Below are positions 8,278 through 16,933 of a stretch of DNA of 34,723 nucleotides, in pieces. Location: assembly GCF_030651835.1 (NCBI RefSeq), contig NZ_JAUSBX010000055.1, positions 1 to 34,723 of the forward strand. The letters are read 5' to 3'. Origin of the DNA: Methylicorpusculum sp. Its GTDB lineage: Bacteria > Pseudomonadota > Gammaproteobacteria > Methylococcales > Methylomonadaceae. How positions within the stretch are numbered: position 1 is the first letter of the stretch; the number at the start of each line of letters is the position of its first letter. Both the position numbers and the translations under genes were made by a program. A model generated the notes under the pieces. It was not told the origin of the DNA. It did not search any database and worked only from the letters and a program-made list of their open reading frames with translations.

Positions 8278-8781
8278 TTAATAATTGGATGGTAAAAGCG
8301 GTTCGATGCCTTCAAACTTAGCGTCTGGATGATGTTTAACAATCACTTGACTGATTGCGTCTATGCGTTCTTTTGGAATATCGACCATGACCAGCAATTG
8401 GCCTGCTTCAATAGCTTCTTCATAGTTTTTAACCTTTCAATTACCCACCTGAAGACCCGCCAGTCCGCTCATGATGGCGCCGATGGTCGCGCCGTAAAAT
8501 AAAATGCCCAAAAGCGGTCCTCCTGCAATTGCAAAACCGGCAAATCGCAAAGCCACCATGCCTGCCAGTACGCCGGTTACACCACCCAGTGCGGCACCCC
8601 GTTCCAGCGCAGGGATGAAATCGGTTTTCTGAAATACTGATGCTTCGGGCATATCTTCCAGGGGCGTGTCCCGTTTTGCCAAAATGTGTAGGTAACGGTC
8701 TTCGATGCCTTCTCCACGTAACTCATCAACAATTTTATGCGTTGTGGCAATATCCGGAACTAAAAAATAGATTCGTCTCAC
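8278..8781 (-). pseudogene. DUF1269-like small membrane protein gene interrupted by an in-frame TGA
   Basis: From a GTG start (GGGAGAA ribosome site) the frame reads MRRIYFLVPDIATTHKIVDE, a cytoplasmic ferredoxin-like segment, then a Gly/Ala-rich hairpin of two membrane helices (residues about 65-112). It stops at TGA (8437-8439) after LAGLQVGN. The same frame continues without a shift for 52 more codons (KVKNYEEAIEAGQLLVMVDI and IVKHHPDAKFEGIEPLL) to TAA at 8278-8280. That continuation is the normal C-terminal domain of this family, where a Ser-Arg/Lys pair is expected at the stop position. The full 168-codon length matches the family's usual 160-170. The simplest reading is a recent TCA-to-TGA nonsense mutation; readthrough is possible but unsupported. 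Function is unknown; relatives are general-stress-like proteins. Confidence 0.75.
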
Positions 8782-9307
8782 GGTCTTCTCCCGTTCAATT
8801 TGGATTTTTATAACCGGCAGGAAGAGGGCGCCGGTTTAATTGATAAGGCGGTCTGTTATGTAAGTAATTGCTTATATTGTCCTGAAAATATTTGCATGAA
8901 AGCAAGCGTTTTGATGGTTTCTTGAGTGAACATTCAGGAAACGTATCAGCTCACCCCTTCCTATTTTATTGGGTGTAGGAGCTTGATTTCAAAGGACGCA
9001 TGAATACATCCTTGTAGCTCTCTGGAACATCCCTGTTGCAGAAGCCTTTTCAATCAAACACCTACACCTTCTATTTCAAGCGGGCGAGTAGTTACCAGGA
9101 AACAAAGTAACTGGGTAGTGGCGGATTTATCAGCAGGGAAGGGATCAATGCTGTTAATTTAAGGCAAACGTAAGTCTTTTGCACACCTTCCGGCAAAGGA
9201 TCTATATTCAGGACTTGGTAAATAGCCGCCAGTTCCGTTTTCGGACGCGCTGCTGCACGGGCAGGATCTTTCCCAGACTGCTCCGGCGATATAGCAAGGT
9301 TCTACCG
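8782..9307. other. Intergenic region with hairpin and an unrecognised coding relic
   Basis: The region contains an inverted repeat AACCGGC/GCCGGTT around 8812-8837. On the minus strand, between about 9290 and 9092, there is an open stretch without a start codon, including ELAAIYQVLNIDPLPEGVQK, that looks protein-like and may be the tail of a lost gene. No promoter can be placed with confidence. Confidence 0.3.
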
Positions 9308-12300
9308 CTAAACCCACTCGGCACACAAATTCTCGGCTTGCTCCAGCACCAGTTGAACCGCCTCTTCCTGTTTGGCTGGCGGGTATTTGTATTTGCGCAA
9401 AATACGCTTGACCATCAACCTCAAACTGGCACGAACGCTTTCCCGCACCGACCAATCGACACGGGCACTTTTACGTAAATTTTCCGCCAATTCATGGGCT
9501 ATTTTTTTCAGAACTTCATCACCCAGCGCACGCGCCGATTCCTCATTGTTTGCCAACGCATCGTAAAAGGCCAGTTCATCGGCATTCAGACCAAGATCGT
9601 CGCCCCGGTTGACGGCTTCCTTAAACTTCTTTGCCATCTGGATCAACTCTTCCATCACCTGCGCGGTTTCGATAGAACGATTCTGATAACGTTTGATGAC
9701 GTTGACGAGCAGTTCAGAGAACTTATTTTGCTGCACGACATTACTGGCGAAGCGGGTTTTGATTTCGCCTTCCAGCAAACGCTCCAACAATTCAACGGCG
9801 AGATTGCGTTCAGGCAGGTTGCGTAGGTCATTAAGGAAGTCTTCATCCAGGATGCCGATATTGGGCTTATCCAGACCCACCGCATTGAAGATGTCCACCA
9901 CTTCTTCAGATACCACCGCCGAACCGATGATCTGGCGAATGGCGAGCTCACGCTCTTCATTGGTTTTCTTTTTGCTGCTGAGGTCTTTCTTGGTCAGGAG
10001 TACTTTGACTGCCTGGAAGAAGGCGACTTCTTCACGCACGGCCTTGGCCTCATCCAGCGTGCAACATAAGGTAAAGGCCTTGGACATCGCCAAGGCCGTG
10101 TCGCAGAAGCGCTTCTTGCCCTCTTCGATGCCGAGCACATGGTTGGCGGTCTTCGCCAGTAGGTTATGGCCTCCGGTCAGGAATCCGCTGTAATCGAAGG
10201 TGTGCAGCATAGCCCGCAGAATATCCATTTTTTCGGCCAGCACGGCATAGGCTTCATGGGCATCGACCGTGAGGCTGCCGCGTCCTTTGCTGGCCGTGTA
10301 TTCTTTCAAAGCTTGTTTTAGGTCGCTGGCAATGCCGATGTAATCAACCACCAAACCGCCCTGTTTGTCGCGGAATACGCGGTTTACTCGGGCAATGGCT
10401 TGCATCAGGTTGTGGCCTTTCATCGGCTTGTCCACATACATCGTATGCACACATGGCGCATCAAAACCGGTCAGCCACATGTCACGCACGATCACCAATC
10501 GCATGGGGTCGTCGGGATTCTTGAAGCGTTTTTCCAGTCGTTTTTTGACTTGTTTGGAATAGATATGGGGGCGCAACAAGGGCTTATCGCTGGCAGAACC
10601 GGTCATCACCACCTTGATCACGCCTTTTTCGGGATCATCATCATGCCAGTCGGGTCGCAGGGCGATAATCGCATTATAAAGATGTACCGAGATTTCGCGG
10701 CTCATGGCTACGATCATGGCTTTACCGGATTGCGCTTTACTGCGTTCTTCAAAGTGGGCAACCAGATCGGCTGCCACTTGCTCAATTCTGGGTTCTGCTC
10801 CGACAATGCTTTCCAATGCCGCCCACTTACTCTTAAGCCGGGCTTGCTGATCATCTTCTTCGTCTTCCGCCAGTTCATCCACTTCGGCATCAATGTCGGG
10901 CAATGACTCGGCCTTCAAACCCAGTTTAGCCAGGCGTGATTCAAAATAAATTGCGACTGTCGCCCCGTCATCCCGTGCCTGTTGCATATCGTAGATGTGG
11001 ATGTAATCACCAAACACGGCGCGGGTGTTGCGGTCTTCGGAGGCTACCGGGGTGCCGGTAAAAGCGACGAAGGTTGCATTGGGTAAAGCGTCTCGCAAAT
11101 GCTGGGCATAGCCGACCTGGTAGTACGAGGCAGCATCCGAAACGGCATCTTGCTGAGTCGACAGGTCACTACTCGACGAGTTACCCCGTACTTTTCTGGT
11201 TTTTAGCTTGGCTTCAAAACCATACTGCGTGCGGTGCGCTTCATCGGCTATCACGACAATGTTATGACGATCCGACAGCACGGGGAAGCTGTCTTCATCC
11301 GCTCCGGGCATGAACTTTTGAATAGTCGCAAAGACGATGCCGCCAGAGGGGCGATGGGCTAACTTGGCCCGCAAATCTTGACGCGTTTCACCCTGGACGG
11401 GCTGCTCGCGCAGTAAATCCTGAGCCAGCGAGAACACGCCAAACAATTGCCCATCCAGATCATTGCGGTCGGTAATGACCACGATGGTCGGATTTTCCAT
11501 CGCTATTTCGCGCATCACCCGGGCGGCAAAACAGGTCATGGTGATACTCTTGCCTGAACCTTGGGTGTGCCAGACCACCCCGCCTTTTTGACTGCCACCG
11601 GGTCTTGACGCAGCTATGACCTGAGTGATGGCTGAACGCACCGCATGGTACTGGTGATAACCGGCAATTTTCTTGACCAGTGTGCCGTCATCTTCAAACA
11701 GGACAAAGAAGCGCAGAAAATCCAGCAGATAGTCTGGAGCCAGGACACCGCGCACCAGTGTTTCCAGTTCATTAAATTGACCGAGCGGATCAAGCGTTAA
11801 TCCGTCAATGGTTCGCCAGGCCATAAACCGCTCTGCTTCGGCAGACAGGGAGCCCATTAAAGCTTCAGTGCCGTCCGAGATGACCAGTATTTCGTTGTAC
11901 TGGAATACATCCGGGATTTGCTCTTTATAAGTTTGTATCTGCCCGTAGGCTTTCCATACATCGGCAGTCAGGTCGGCTGGGTTTTTCAGTTCCAGCAGCA
12001 CCAGCGGCAAGCCGTTGACGAATAGAATGATGTCCGGGCGACGGGTATATTTGTGGCCTTTGATGGAAAACTGATTGATTGCCAGCCATTCATTTTTTCC
12101 TTTGCCCTCCGGGAGAAGCTGGCCCTCAGGGCCGGATGAGGGTGAATCCCAGTCCATCAGACGGACAAAATCGCCTCTTGTTTCGCCATCGATCTGATAG
12201 TGCACCGGCACGCCGTTAACCAGCAAGTGATGAAAGTGGCGATTGGCTGCCAGTAGCACCGGCGTATCCAGATTCAAGACCTGCTGTAAGGCATCTTCGC

Positions 12301-12490
12301 GGGCGACCAAAGGCACCCAAGGGTTAAGCCGGTTGATCGCATTGCGCAAGCGTTCTACCAAAACCACCTGACTGTAATTGCTGCGCTCCGGCGTCTTGCC
12401 ATCGAAGGCAAGGTCAGGGCCATAGACTGAGGTGTAGCCAACATCGTTTAGCCAGCTCAGGGTTTCTTGTTCCAGTTGGTCTTCGGTCAT
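9308..12490 (-). CDS. hsdR: Type I restriction endonuclease subunit R
   Basis: About 1060 residues. It cleaves unmodified DNA after ATP-driven translocation as part of the HsdR2M2S complex. The N-terminal nuclease shows the PD-(D/E)xK pattern ([10 protein letters not shown], then [11 protein letters not shown] near residue 168). The SF2 translocase has Walker A HTQGSGKS near residue 310, DEAH-like [11 protein letters not shown] near 413, and later helicase motifs ([26 protein letters not shown]). A helical C-terminal domain completes the usual length, so the gene is intact. ATG at 12490 (MTEDQLEQE) is preferred over an upstream TTG that would overlap the preceding gene. It is the last gene of the operon, downstream of hsdM, hsdS and the inserted defence genes. 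Confidence 0.96.
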   Translation of the reverse strand: MTEDQLEQETLSWLNDVGYTSVYGPDLAFDGKTPERSNYSQVVLVERLRNAINRLNPWVPLVAREDALQQVLNLDTPVLLAANRHFHHLLVNGVPVHYQIDGETRGDFVRLMDWDSPSSGPEGQLLPEGKGKNEWLAINQFSIKGHKYTRRPDIILFVNGLPLVLLELKNPADLTADVWKAYGQIQTYKEQIPDVFQYNEILVISDGTEALMGSLSAEAERFMAWRTIDGLTLDPLGQFNELETLVRGVLAPDYLLDFLRFFVLFEDDGTLVKKIAGYHQYHAVRSAITQVIAASRPGGSQKGGVVWHTQGSGKSITMTCFAARVMREIAMENPTIVVITDRNDLDGQLFGVFSLAQDLLREQPVQGETRQDLRAKLAHRPSGGIVFATIQKFMPGADEDSFPVLSDRHNIVVIADEAHRTQYGFEAKLKTRKVRGNSSSSDLSTQQDAVSDAASYYQVGYAQHLRDALPNATFVAFTGTPVASEDRNTRAVFGDYIHIYDMQQARDDGATVAIYFESRLAKLGLKAESLPDIDAEVDELAEDEEDDQQARLKSKWAALESIVGAEPRIEQVAADLVAHFEERSKAQSGKAMIVAMSREISVHLYNAIIALRPDWHDDDPEKGVIKVVMTGSASDKPLLRPHIYSKQVKKRLEKRFKNPDDPMRLVIVRDMWLTGFDAPCVHTMYVDKPMKGHNLMQAIARVNRVFRDKQGGLVVDYIGIASDLKQALKEYTASKGRGSLTVDAHEAYAVLAEKMDILRAMLHTFDYSGFLTGGHNLLAKTANHVLGIEEGKKRFCDTALAMSKAFTLCCTLDEAKAVREEVAFFQAVKVLLTKKDLSSKKKTNEERELAIRQIIGSAVVSEEVVDIFNAVGLDKPNIGILDEDFLNDLRNLPERNLAVELLERLLEGEIKTRFASNVVQQNKFSELLVNVIKRYQNRSIETAQVMEELIQMAKKFKEAVNRGDDLGLNADELAFYDALANNEESARALGDEVLKKIAHELAENLRKSARVDWSVRESVRASLRLMVKRILRKYKYPPAKQEEAVQLVLEQAENLCAEWV

Positions 12491-12495
12491 GGTTT

Positions 12496-13176
12496 TTATT
12501 CCAATACTTGCCAATACCCGCCTTTAGGCGGCCCAATGCGCGCCAAGCGCTCTTCTTGCTTAAGTTTCTCAATTTGTTTTAAAACAGCACGTTTGCTAAT
12601 GCCTAGCGCATCGCCCAATTGCTGAGTCGAACATTGCGGATTTTCAACCAGTAGCTGAAGAATTTTGTCCTCGGTTTTTGGTGAACTTATCGGTGAACCT
12701 ATCGGTGAACTAATTCCCGACGCGTCTGTGGAATTTGCAGAAGCAACCACCGCCCAATCCATCTCCAATACTGTTTGGTCAAACGGCTCGACCGTATCGG
12801 GCAAGCGCATGACTTGCCCTTCGGCTACCCAACCGGCGCGAATTTTCGGCAAACCGGAGCCCGCCCGTTCTCCCAGATTGATCAATAAAAACAACTGGTG
12901 CAAGGTCCGGTTACGACAGTCACTGGCACCGCCGTGCAAAGCCTGCGCTACCGGCACTCGCATCATGCCGGGATTACGAAACACAAAGCCTGCCGGTTGT
13001 TTCACCACCGGCAACCGCGCAAAGACCAGCTCGGCAGCATGGTTGAGCGTGACATAGCTGTCGATGGCCAGAGCCGAATCGCAGGCGGCAATGGATGCAG
13101 CACAAACGCCCGCACAGGCTTGCCCAATGTTGTGGAAGTGAAGTAGTCGCCGGTGCTGTGCATGGTGTGAAAACAT
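12496..13176 (-). pseudogene. 5'-decayed AlbA/RecG-like ATP-binding regulator gene
   Basis: The middle of this 226-codon frame (FVFRNPGMMRVPVAQALHGG, then TLHQLFLLINLGERAGSGLP) is the GHKL-type ATPase segment found in the C-terminal half of 'ATP-dependent DNA helicase RecG-like' regulators with an N-terminal AlbA_2 domain. After a Ser/Pro-rich linker with an SSPIGSPISSP repeat, the C-terminus carries a winged HTH (STQQLGDALGISKRAVLKQI). The family is usually 400-500 residues; the AlbA_2 domain and first part of the ATPase are missing, and the first 50 or so residues (HHAQHRRLLHF and so on) do not resemble the family and look like a shifted frame. Such genes often lie inside type I restriction operons. 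It ends 6 bases before the hsdR start. A truncated but expressed regulator is an alternative. Confidence 0.65.
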
Positions 13177-13260
13177 TCTTTAGTAGGGAGCCGTTATATT
13201 AAAACAATCTTTAATAGGATGCGTGGTTATGAAAGAAAAGTCGAATGAGTAGCGAGTTAG

Positions 13261-13857
13261 CTAATTCAAATTTTCCAACTGCGTCAGCCAATTATTGAAA
13301 CGTGGGCAGTGTAGACGGATGTTGACTAACCCGGCCAGTTCAATGATCTCTGGGCCATGCAGCTTTTTGTCATAACCGGGAAACAATTTTTTCATTCGAT
13401 GCGATGGGCTAGTTTCTACGCTATCGTTCACCAACTCCGGCGACTCGCAGCGATTAACGGCCTCTTGCATTTGGTTTAGCTGGTTGGCGGAGCCTTGCAG
13501 CCATTCTATGGCTTTGTCCGGAACTGCAAACAGTAAGGCTTCAAATTCATACTTCTGTACATAGGGAATCAGGCGGTTGCTGAAGGACGGGTCAATCGTC
13601 TCACGAATTGCCATCTCCAATTCTTCGACACTGCGTTGTCCTCGTCCCTTGAAACCATAGTAATCGTAAAAAGTGGTGACACGATCAAATGAACCCAATA
13701 GCCTCGGCAGTTCCCCACGAATTTTATCCAAACTGACATTGCCTCGAATATCTATGGGGGTTACCGAATAATCAAACTGCAATAAATGCGGCCGTAACAC
13801 TCGACTAACAAACTCCCTCTCCGTCGAACCTTCCACGCTGATGCCTAATCGCTTCAT
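13261..13857 (-). CDS. DUF4276 family protein (TOPRIM-like partner of the AAA ATPase)
   Basis: A 198-residue protein. The N-terminus KRLGISVEGSTEREFVSRVL contains the EGxTE motif of DUF4276 proteins, which are considered TOPRIM-like, and residues near the middle include FYDYYGF and KYEFEALLF. The start used here (MKRLG) overlaps the stop of the upstream ATPase gene as ATGA; the longer frame would overlap it further without benefit. Members are regularly encoded with an OLD-like AAA ATPase, as here. By analogy with PARIS (AAA_15 plus DUF4435) and OLD nucleases, the pair may be a nuclease or effector controlled by the ATPase in phage defence. That role is inferred. Confidence 0.85.
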   Translation of the reverse strand: MKRLGISVEGSTEREFVSRVLRPHLLQFDYSVTPIDIRGNVSLDKIRGELPRLLGSFDRVTTFYDYYGFKGRGQRSVEELEMAIRETIDPSFSNRLIPYVQKYEFEALLFAVPDKAIEWLQGSANQLNQMQEAVNRCESPELVNDSVETSPSHRMKKLFPGYDKKLHGPEIIELAGLVNIRLHCPRFNNWLTQLENLN

Positions 13858-14948
13858 TCCGGGGTGCCTCCCAGTACGTTCATTTCCCAAACGTCACCTA
13901 ACTTATAGTGGTCTAACCAAGCCGCCACTTCTGTTTCTTGTAGACGACGGAAGACCGAAGCATTATTGACTTGATCAACGACAACGAAATCTTCCCAACT
14001 GAACTGGTTAGCCAATGTCACTGATTGTGTCGAGGCAATGATCTGGGTTTTCTCGCTAGCAGAACGCATGAGGCTTGCCAGTAGCTGCATCGCAAACGGG
14101 TGTAACCCTAGTTCGGGTTCATCCAGCAAAATAATCGTAGGTAATCGCGGCTGCAATAGCAGCGTAACTAAGCAAATAAAGCGCAAGGTACCGTCAGAGA
14201 GCATGGTGGCATCGAAATAGTCGTCACTCCCTTTATGCTTCCACCGTAAACGAATCATGAAATTGGGTTCAGGTTCGAAGATAAAGTCTTGAAAAAAAGG
14301 GGCTACTCTCTGAATAGTTCGTACTATGTGCGTGTAAGCGGGGGTATTTCGGATGCCATACAAAAATGCCGCCAGGTTTTCTCCTTGTGGCATTAGCCGG
14401 TTGGCTCCAAAAATGTTGTATGCCGTTTTTACCTTGGCAGTGTCGCTGGTATCGTGAAAATGATAAACCTTCCAGTCTTGCAGATAACCGGCAACATGTT
14501 CTGATGGATTAAGCGTCCCTGCTGCAGGTAGCTTTGACTCCAAAGCGCCTGCGCCTGCTAAAGGGTATGCTTTAGTTCCCCCCAGATACCTCAACTCGTC
14601 CGCATAAAAAAGTGCGGCTTCCCTGGCAAATACCAACGTATCATCAGTTGTCGGCACCAATTCTGCGCGATAGCCATTGGGCCTGAAATGTAGATCGATC
14701 ACCATCTTTTCGGTAGTCTTGCGTCCAAAGAACAGCGTTCTGTCCGCACCGTTGAGTTGTGTCCTTACATGTAACTGCATTTCCTTATCCACCAGCTTAT
14801 TCATGAACTTGAAAAAACTGATGAAGTTGGATTTGCCTGCACCATTGGAGCCAATCAAGATATTCAGCGGAGACAACGATAGGTCCAGTGACTGAATGGA
14901 CCGGTAGCCCTCGAGTTTGATGTGTTGCAGCCGTCCTATGTTATTCAT
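13854..14948 (-). CDS. AAA family ATPase (OLD/AAA_21-like)
   Basis: A 364-residue ABC-type ATPase related to RecF/SMC/OLD proteins. Walker A is GSNGAGKS (33-40), the ABC signature is LSDGTLR, Walker B with catalytic Glu is IILLDEPELGLHP (near residue 276), and STQSV follows as the H-loop region with Gln where His is common. A coiled coil is not obvious. The C-terminus has VVDQVNNASVFRRLQETE. Its TGA overlaps the DUF4276 start. It lies about 100 bases after hsdS on the same strand with no strong ribosome site. The pairing with a DUF4276 gene inside a restriction operon suggests anti-phage sensing, by analogy with PARIS-like systems. Confidence 0.9.
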   Translation of the reverse strand: MNNIGRLQHIKLEGYRSIQSLDLSLSPLNILIGSNGAGKSNFISFFKFMNKLVDKEMQLHVRTQLNGADRTLFFGRKTTEKMVIDLHFRPNGYRAELVPTTDDTLVFAREAALFYADELRYLGGTKAYPLAGAGALESKLPAAGTLNPSEHVAGYLQDWKVYHFHDTSDTAKVKTAYNIFGANRLMPQGENLAAFLYGIRNTPAYTHIVRTIQRVAPFFQDFIFEPEPNFMIRLRWKHKGSDDYFDATMLSDGTLRFICLVTLLLQPRLPTIILLDEPELGLHPFAMQLLASLMRSASEKTQIIASTQSVTLANQFSWEDFVVVDQVNNASVFRRLQETEVAAWLDHYKLGDVWEMNVLGGTPE

Positions 14949-15050
14949 TGTAAATGAGGATTTGCATATAGGTGAATTGCTTCAGATTATAAAATGGTAT
15001 CGTTATTTGACATTATTGCCGATACTGACCAACCGTAGACCAAAACATGC

Positions 15051-16334
15051 TTATCTGCCTATTCCCTCAATCATGGCTTCGGCTTCCGGCAGGCGGAGTT
15101 GGCCGGAGATCAGGCAGGGGAGTAAGGTGTCGCGGATGGAGGCGAGGGTTTGGGCTTGTTTGGTGTTCTCTTCGATTCTATCCTCTATCTTGCAGGAGAA
15201 CGATTCAAAAGCACTAAGAGTTTCCGTGCTTGGCACTAAAATTTTGAAGTTTTTTAGATTATCAATTGTTACTTGTGGCTGGGCCGAACCTGTGACAAAT
15301 GGTATCAAGTCGGATCTCAACATGTATCCCTTTAAATACCCAAAGGGTAACAATGTTGATTCATTACTTTCCAAGATAAGGGAGTTATTTGTAACAAAAG
15401 ATAGGGGCGGTGATTGATTAATTTTACCTGAGGCAGCGCCTCGGCAAGCAACCAATACTTGCCGGGTTTCATAGATAAATTTATCTATGAAACCAATCCG
15501 GCCGTTTCCTCCAAATACAGGATAGCCTGACTCGAGAAGTTTAGATGTTGGAAGATTTTTTCCGTAGGCGATCTTCAGCTCCTCACCTAATATTCCAGAT
15601 TTCCACCCCCTTGGCACCAAGCCCAGTTCTGATTCTTCGAAGCTGTCGGGGAAGAGTGCGGCGGTTTCGGCATCCATACCTTCCGGCTCAAGGCCTTGCT
15701 GTTTCGCGTGGACGGGGTCGAAGTCCACGAACCAGGATTTGAACAGGGTTTGGGCGATGGCTTCGAGGGTGGTGTTGGTTTCGTGTAATAGGGAGATGCG
15801 GTCGTCGAGGGCGCCAAGTATTTCGGCGATTCCTTGTTGAATCTGAATCGGCGGCAGAAAAATTGGAACCGCAGAAAGAATACCGGTATTTAGGTTGGGC
15901 ATCGTCGCGCCCACCGCGTGGCGAACCAGCCATTCCTTGATGTCAGGCTGCCTAAGATAGTAAGAAATAAATTTAGCCAATGCGATAGTTTCATTACCAA
16001 GTCGAACTTTCAGGCAACCTGTGCCACAAAGCCAGCCTACCTCATGGGAACGAATCAATGCATTCTTGGTTACATCACCTCGTCTACTAAATACGATGTC
16101 CGCAATTTGAAGTTTATGCTGAGACAACCGGTCAACATCAGATTGATCGATCCTCGCAATTCCTGTTTCCGCAATACCTCCATCACCACCAATATTTGTT
16201 GGCATGACGACAGGTACGCCTACAATTTTATAATCTGAGGTATGAAGTTGGCTTCCAAAAGGGCCGGTTTGTATTGCGCCACCTTGTGACACGCAAATTT
16301 TGCCCAACGTGGTTAGTCGCCACTCAGAACTCAT
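15051..16334 (-). CDS. hsdS: Type I restriction-modification specificity subunit S
   Basis: 427 residues. It chooses the bipartite DNA target for the HsdM methylase and the HsdR nuclease. Two target-recognition domains are visible: the first begins EWRLTTLGKICVSQGGAIQT, the second near FEESELGLVPRGWKSGILGE. Each is followed by a conserved spacer helix (PIQIQQGIAEILGALDDRIS after the first; SAFESFSCKIEDRIEENTKQ after the second). Central FKSWFVDFDPVHAKQ is a hallmark of this subfamily. The ATG overlaps the stop of the mazF-like gene (ATGA), so the toxin gene sits between hsdM and hsdS with translational coupling. Recognition sequence cannot be derived here. Confidence 0.95.
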   Translation of the reverse strand: MSSEWRLTTLGKICVSQGGAIQTGPFGSQLHTSDYKIVGVPVVMPTNIGGDGGIAETGIARIDQSDVDRLSQHKLQIADIVFSRRGDVTKNALIRSHEVGWLCGTGCLKVRLGNETIALAKFISYYLRQPDIKEWLVRHAVGATMPNLNTGILSAVPIFLPPIQIQQGIAEILGALDDRISLLHETNTTLEAIAQTLFKSWFVDFDPVHAKQQGLEPEGMDAETAALFPDSFEESELGLVPRGWKSGILGEELKIAYGKNLPTSKLLESGYPVFGGNGRIGFIDKFIYETRQVLVACRGAASGKINQSPPLSFVTNNSLILESNESTLLPFGYLKGYMLRSDLIPFVTGSAQPQVTIDNLKNFKILVPSTETLSAFESFSCKIEDRIEENTKQAQTLASIRDTLLPCLISGQLRLPEAEAMIEGIGR

Positions 16335-16669
16335 ACTCCAACCCGCAACAGTTCCACAATGACTTTGACAACCTCGGCGTGCTTATCTCTGCTTAATGTT
16401 CCCGCAGTGCGCTGAAACAGCGTTTCGTTAGCGGTAAAAAGTTTGCCGGGGCGCGCGTAGCTGACGCGTTGCAAACCACCTTCCACAAAGTCCGCATCTG
16501 TTAGCGCCACCGCGCCGACATCTGCATAAGGGTTACTGGTAATTTGGCAGAGCACCCAGTCGCCTTTGCCCGCTTCCGCCAACACTAGCGCTGGACGTAA
16601 TTTGCTGGCGGAAAGGTCGGAAAAGGGAAAAGGCAACAGGGTTACTTGCCGAGCTGCAAATGTGCCCAT
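16331..16669 (-). CDS. MazF/PemK-family endoribonuclease toxin
   Basis: About 112 residues with the MazF/PemK core: an N-terminal strand ending in TLLPFPFSDLSASKLRPALV (the basic KxRP motif), followed by a CQITSNPYAD segment and a helical tail. The family cleaves mRNA in a sequence-specific way and is neutralised by its antitoxin. The start at 16669 is chosen because GGAGG lies 7 bases upstream, within the end of the antitoxin gene, giving a 28-base overlap; an upstream in-frame start adds nine residues without such a site. Its stop overlaps the hsdS start. Insertion of this module between hsdM and hsdS ties the toxin to restriction-operon expression. Confidence 0.88.
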   Translation of the reverse strand: MGTFAARQVTLLPFPFSDLSASKLRPALVLAEAGKGDWVLCQITSNPYADVGAVALTDADFVEGGLQRVSYARPGKLFTANETLFQRTAGTLSRDKHAEVVKVIVELLRVGV

Positions 16670-16872
16670 GCCGCATCCTCCTCGTTCCGCAACCAATCCT
16701 CTGCCAAGGCGGCTTCGCTAAGTGACGCACCGCACAACGCCGTATCGGCGGGTTGTTGCTCCGTGGTAAAGGTCACCAGCACACGGCAGGAGGTTGTGGA
16801 CGGCGTCGGTACGGCTTCTAAAAAGTGCAGCTGTCCATTCGGTTCCAGAACGGCTTCATAGGTTTTCAGCAT
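16642..16872 (-). CDS. Antitoxin partner of the MazF/PemK toxin
   Basis: A 76-residue acidic protein beginning MLKTYEAVLEPNGQLHFLE, a short beta-rich domain like AF2212-type antitoxins, with a C-terminal acidic helix (LAEDWLRNEEDAAW) likely to wrap the toxin. A clear AGGAG lies about 8 bases before the ATG. It precedes and overlaps the toxin gene, the usual order. As antitoxins of this type commonly bind their own promoter, it may regulate the downstream hsdS and defence genes, which is an inference. Confidence 0.8.
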   Translation of the reverse strand: MLKTYEAVLEPNGQLHFLEAVPTPSTTSCRVLVTFTTEQQPADTALCGASLSEAALAEDWLRNEEDAAWAHLQLGK

Positions 16873-16933
16873 GCTGTTGCTCCTGATTTATTTGCGTGAG
16901 TTTTTGCCATTATGAAAGCACTGATTGTACAAA

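Noticed and set aside
8437-8439. TGA read as selenocysteine
   Set aside because: The aligned family position is Ser-like and not Cys, the protein has no redox motif there, and no SECIS-type hairpin is evident just downstream. A nonsense mutation is simpler.
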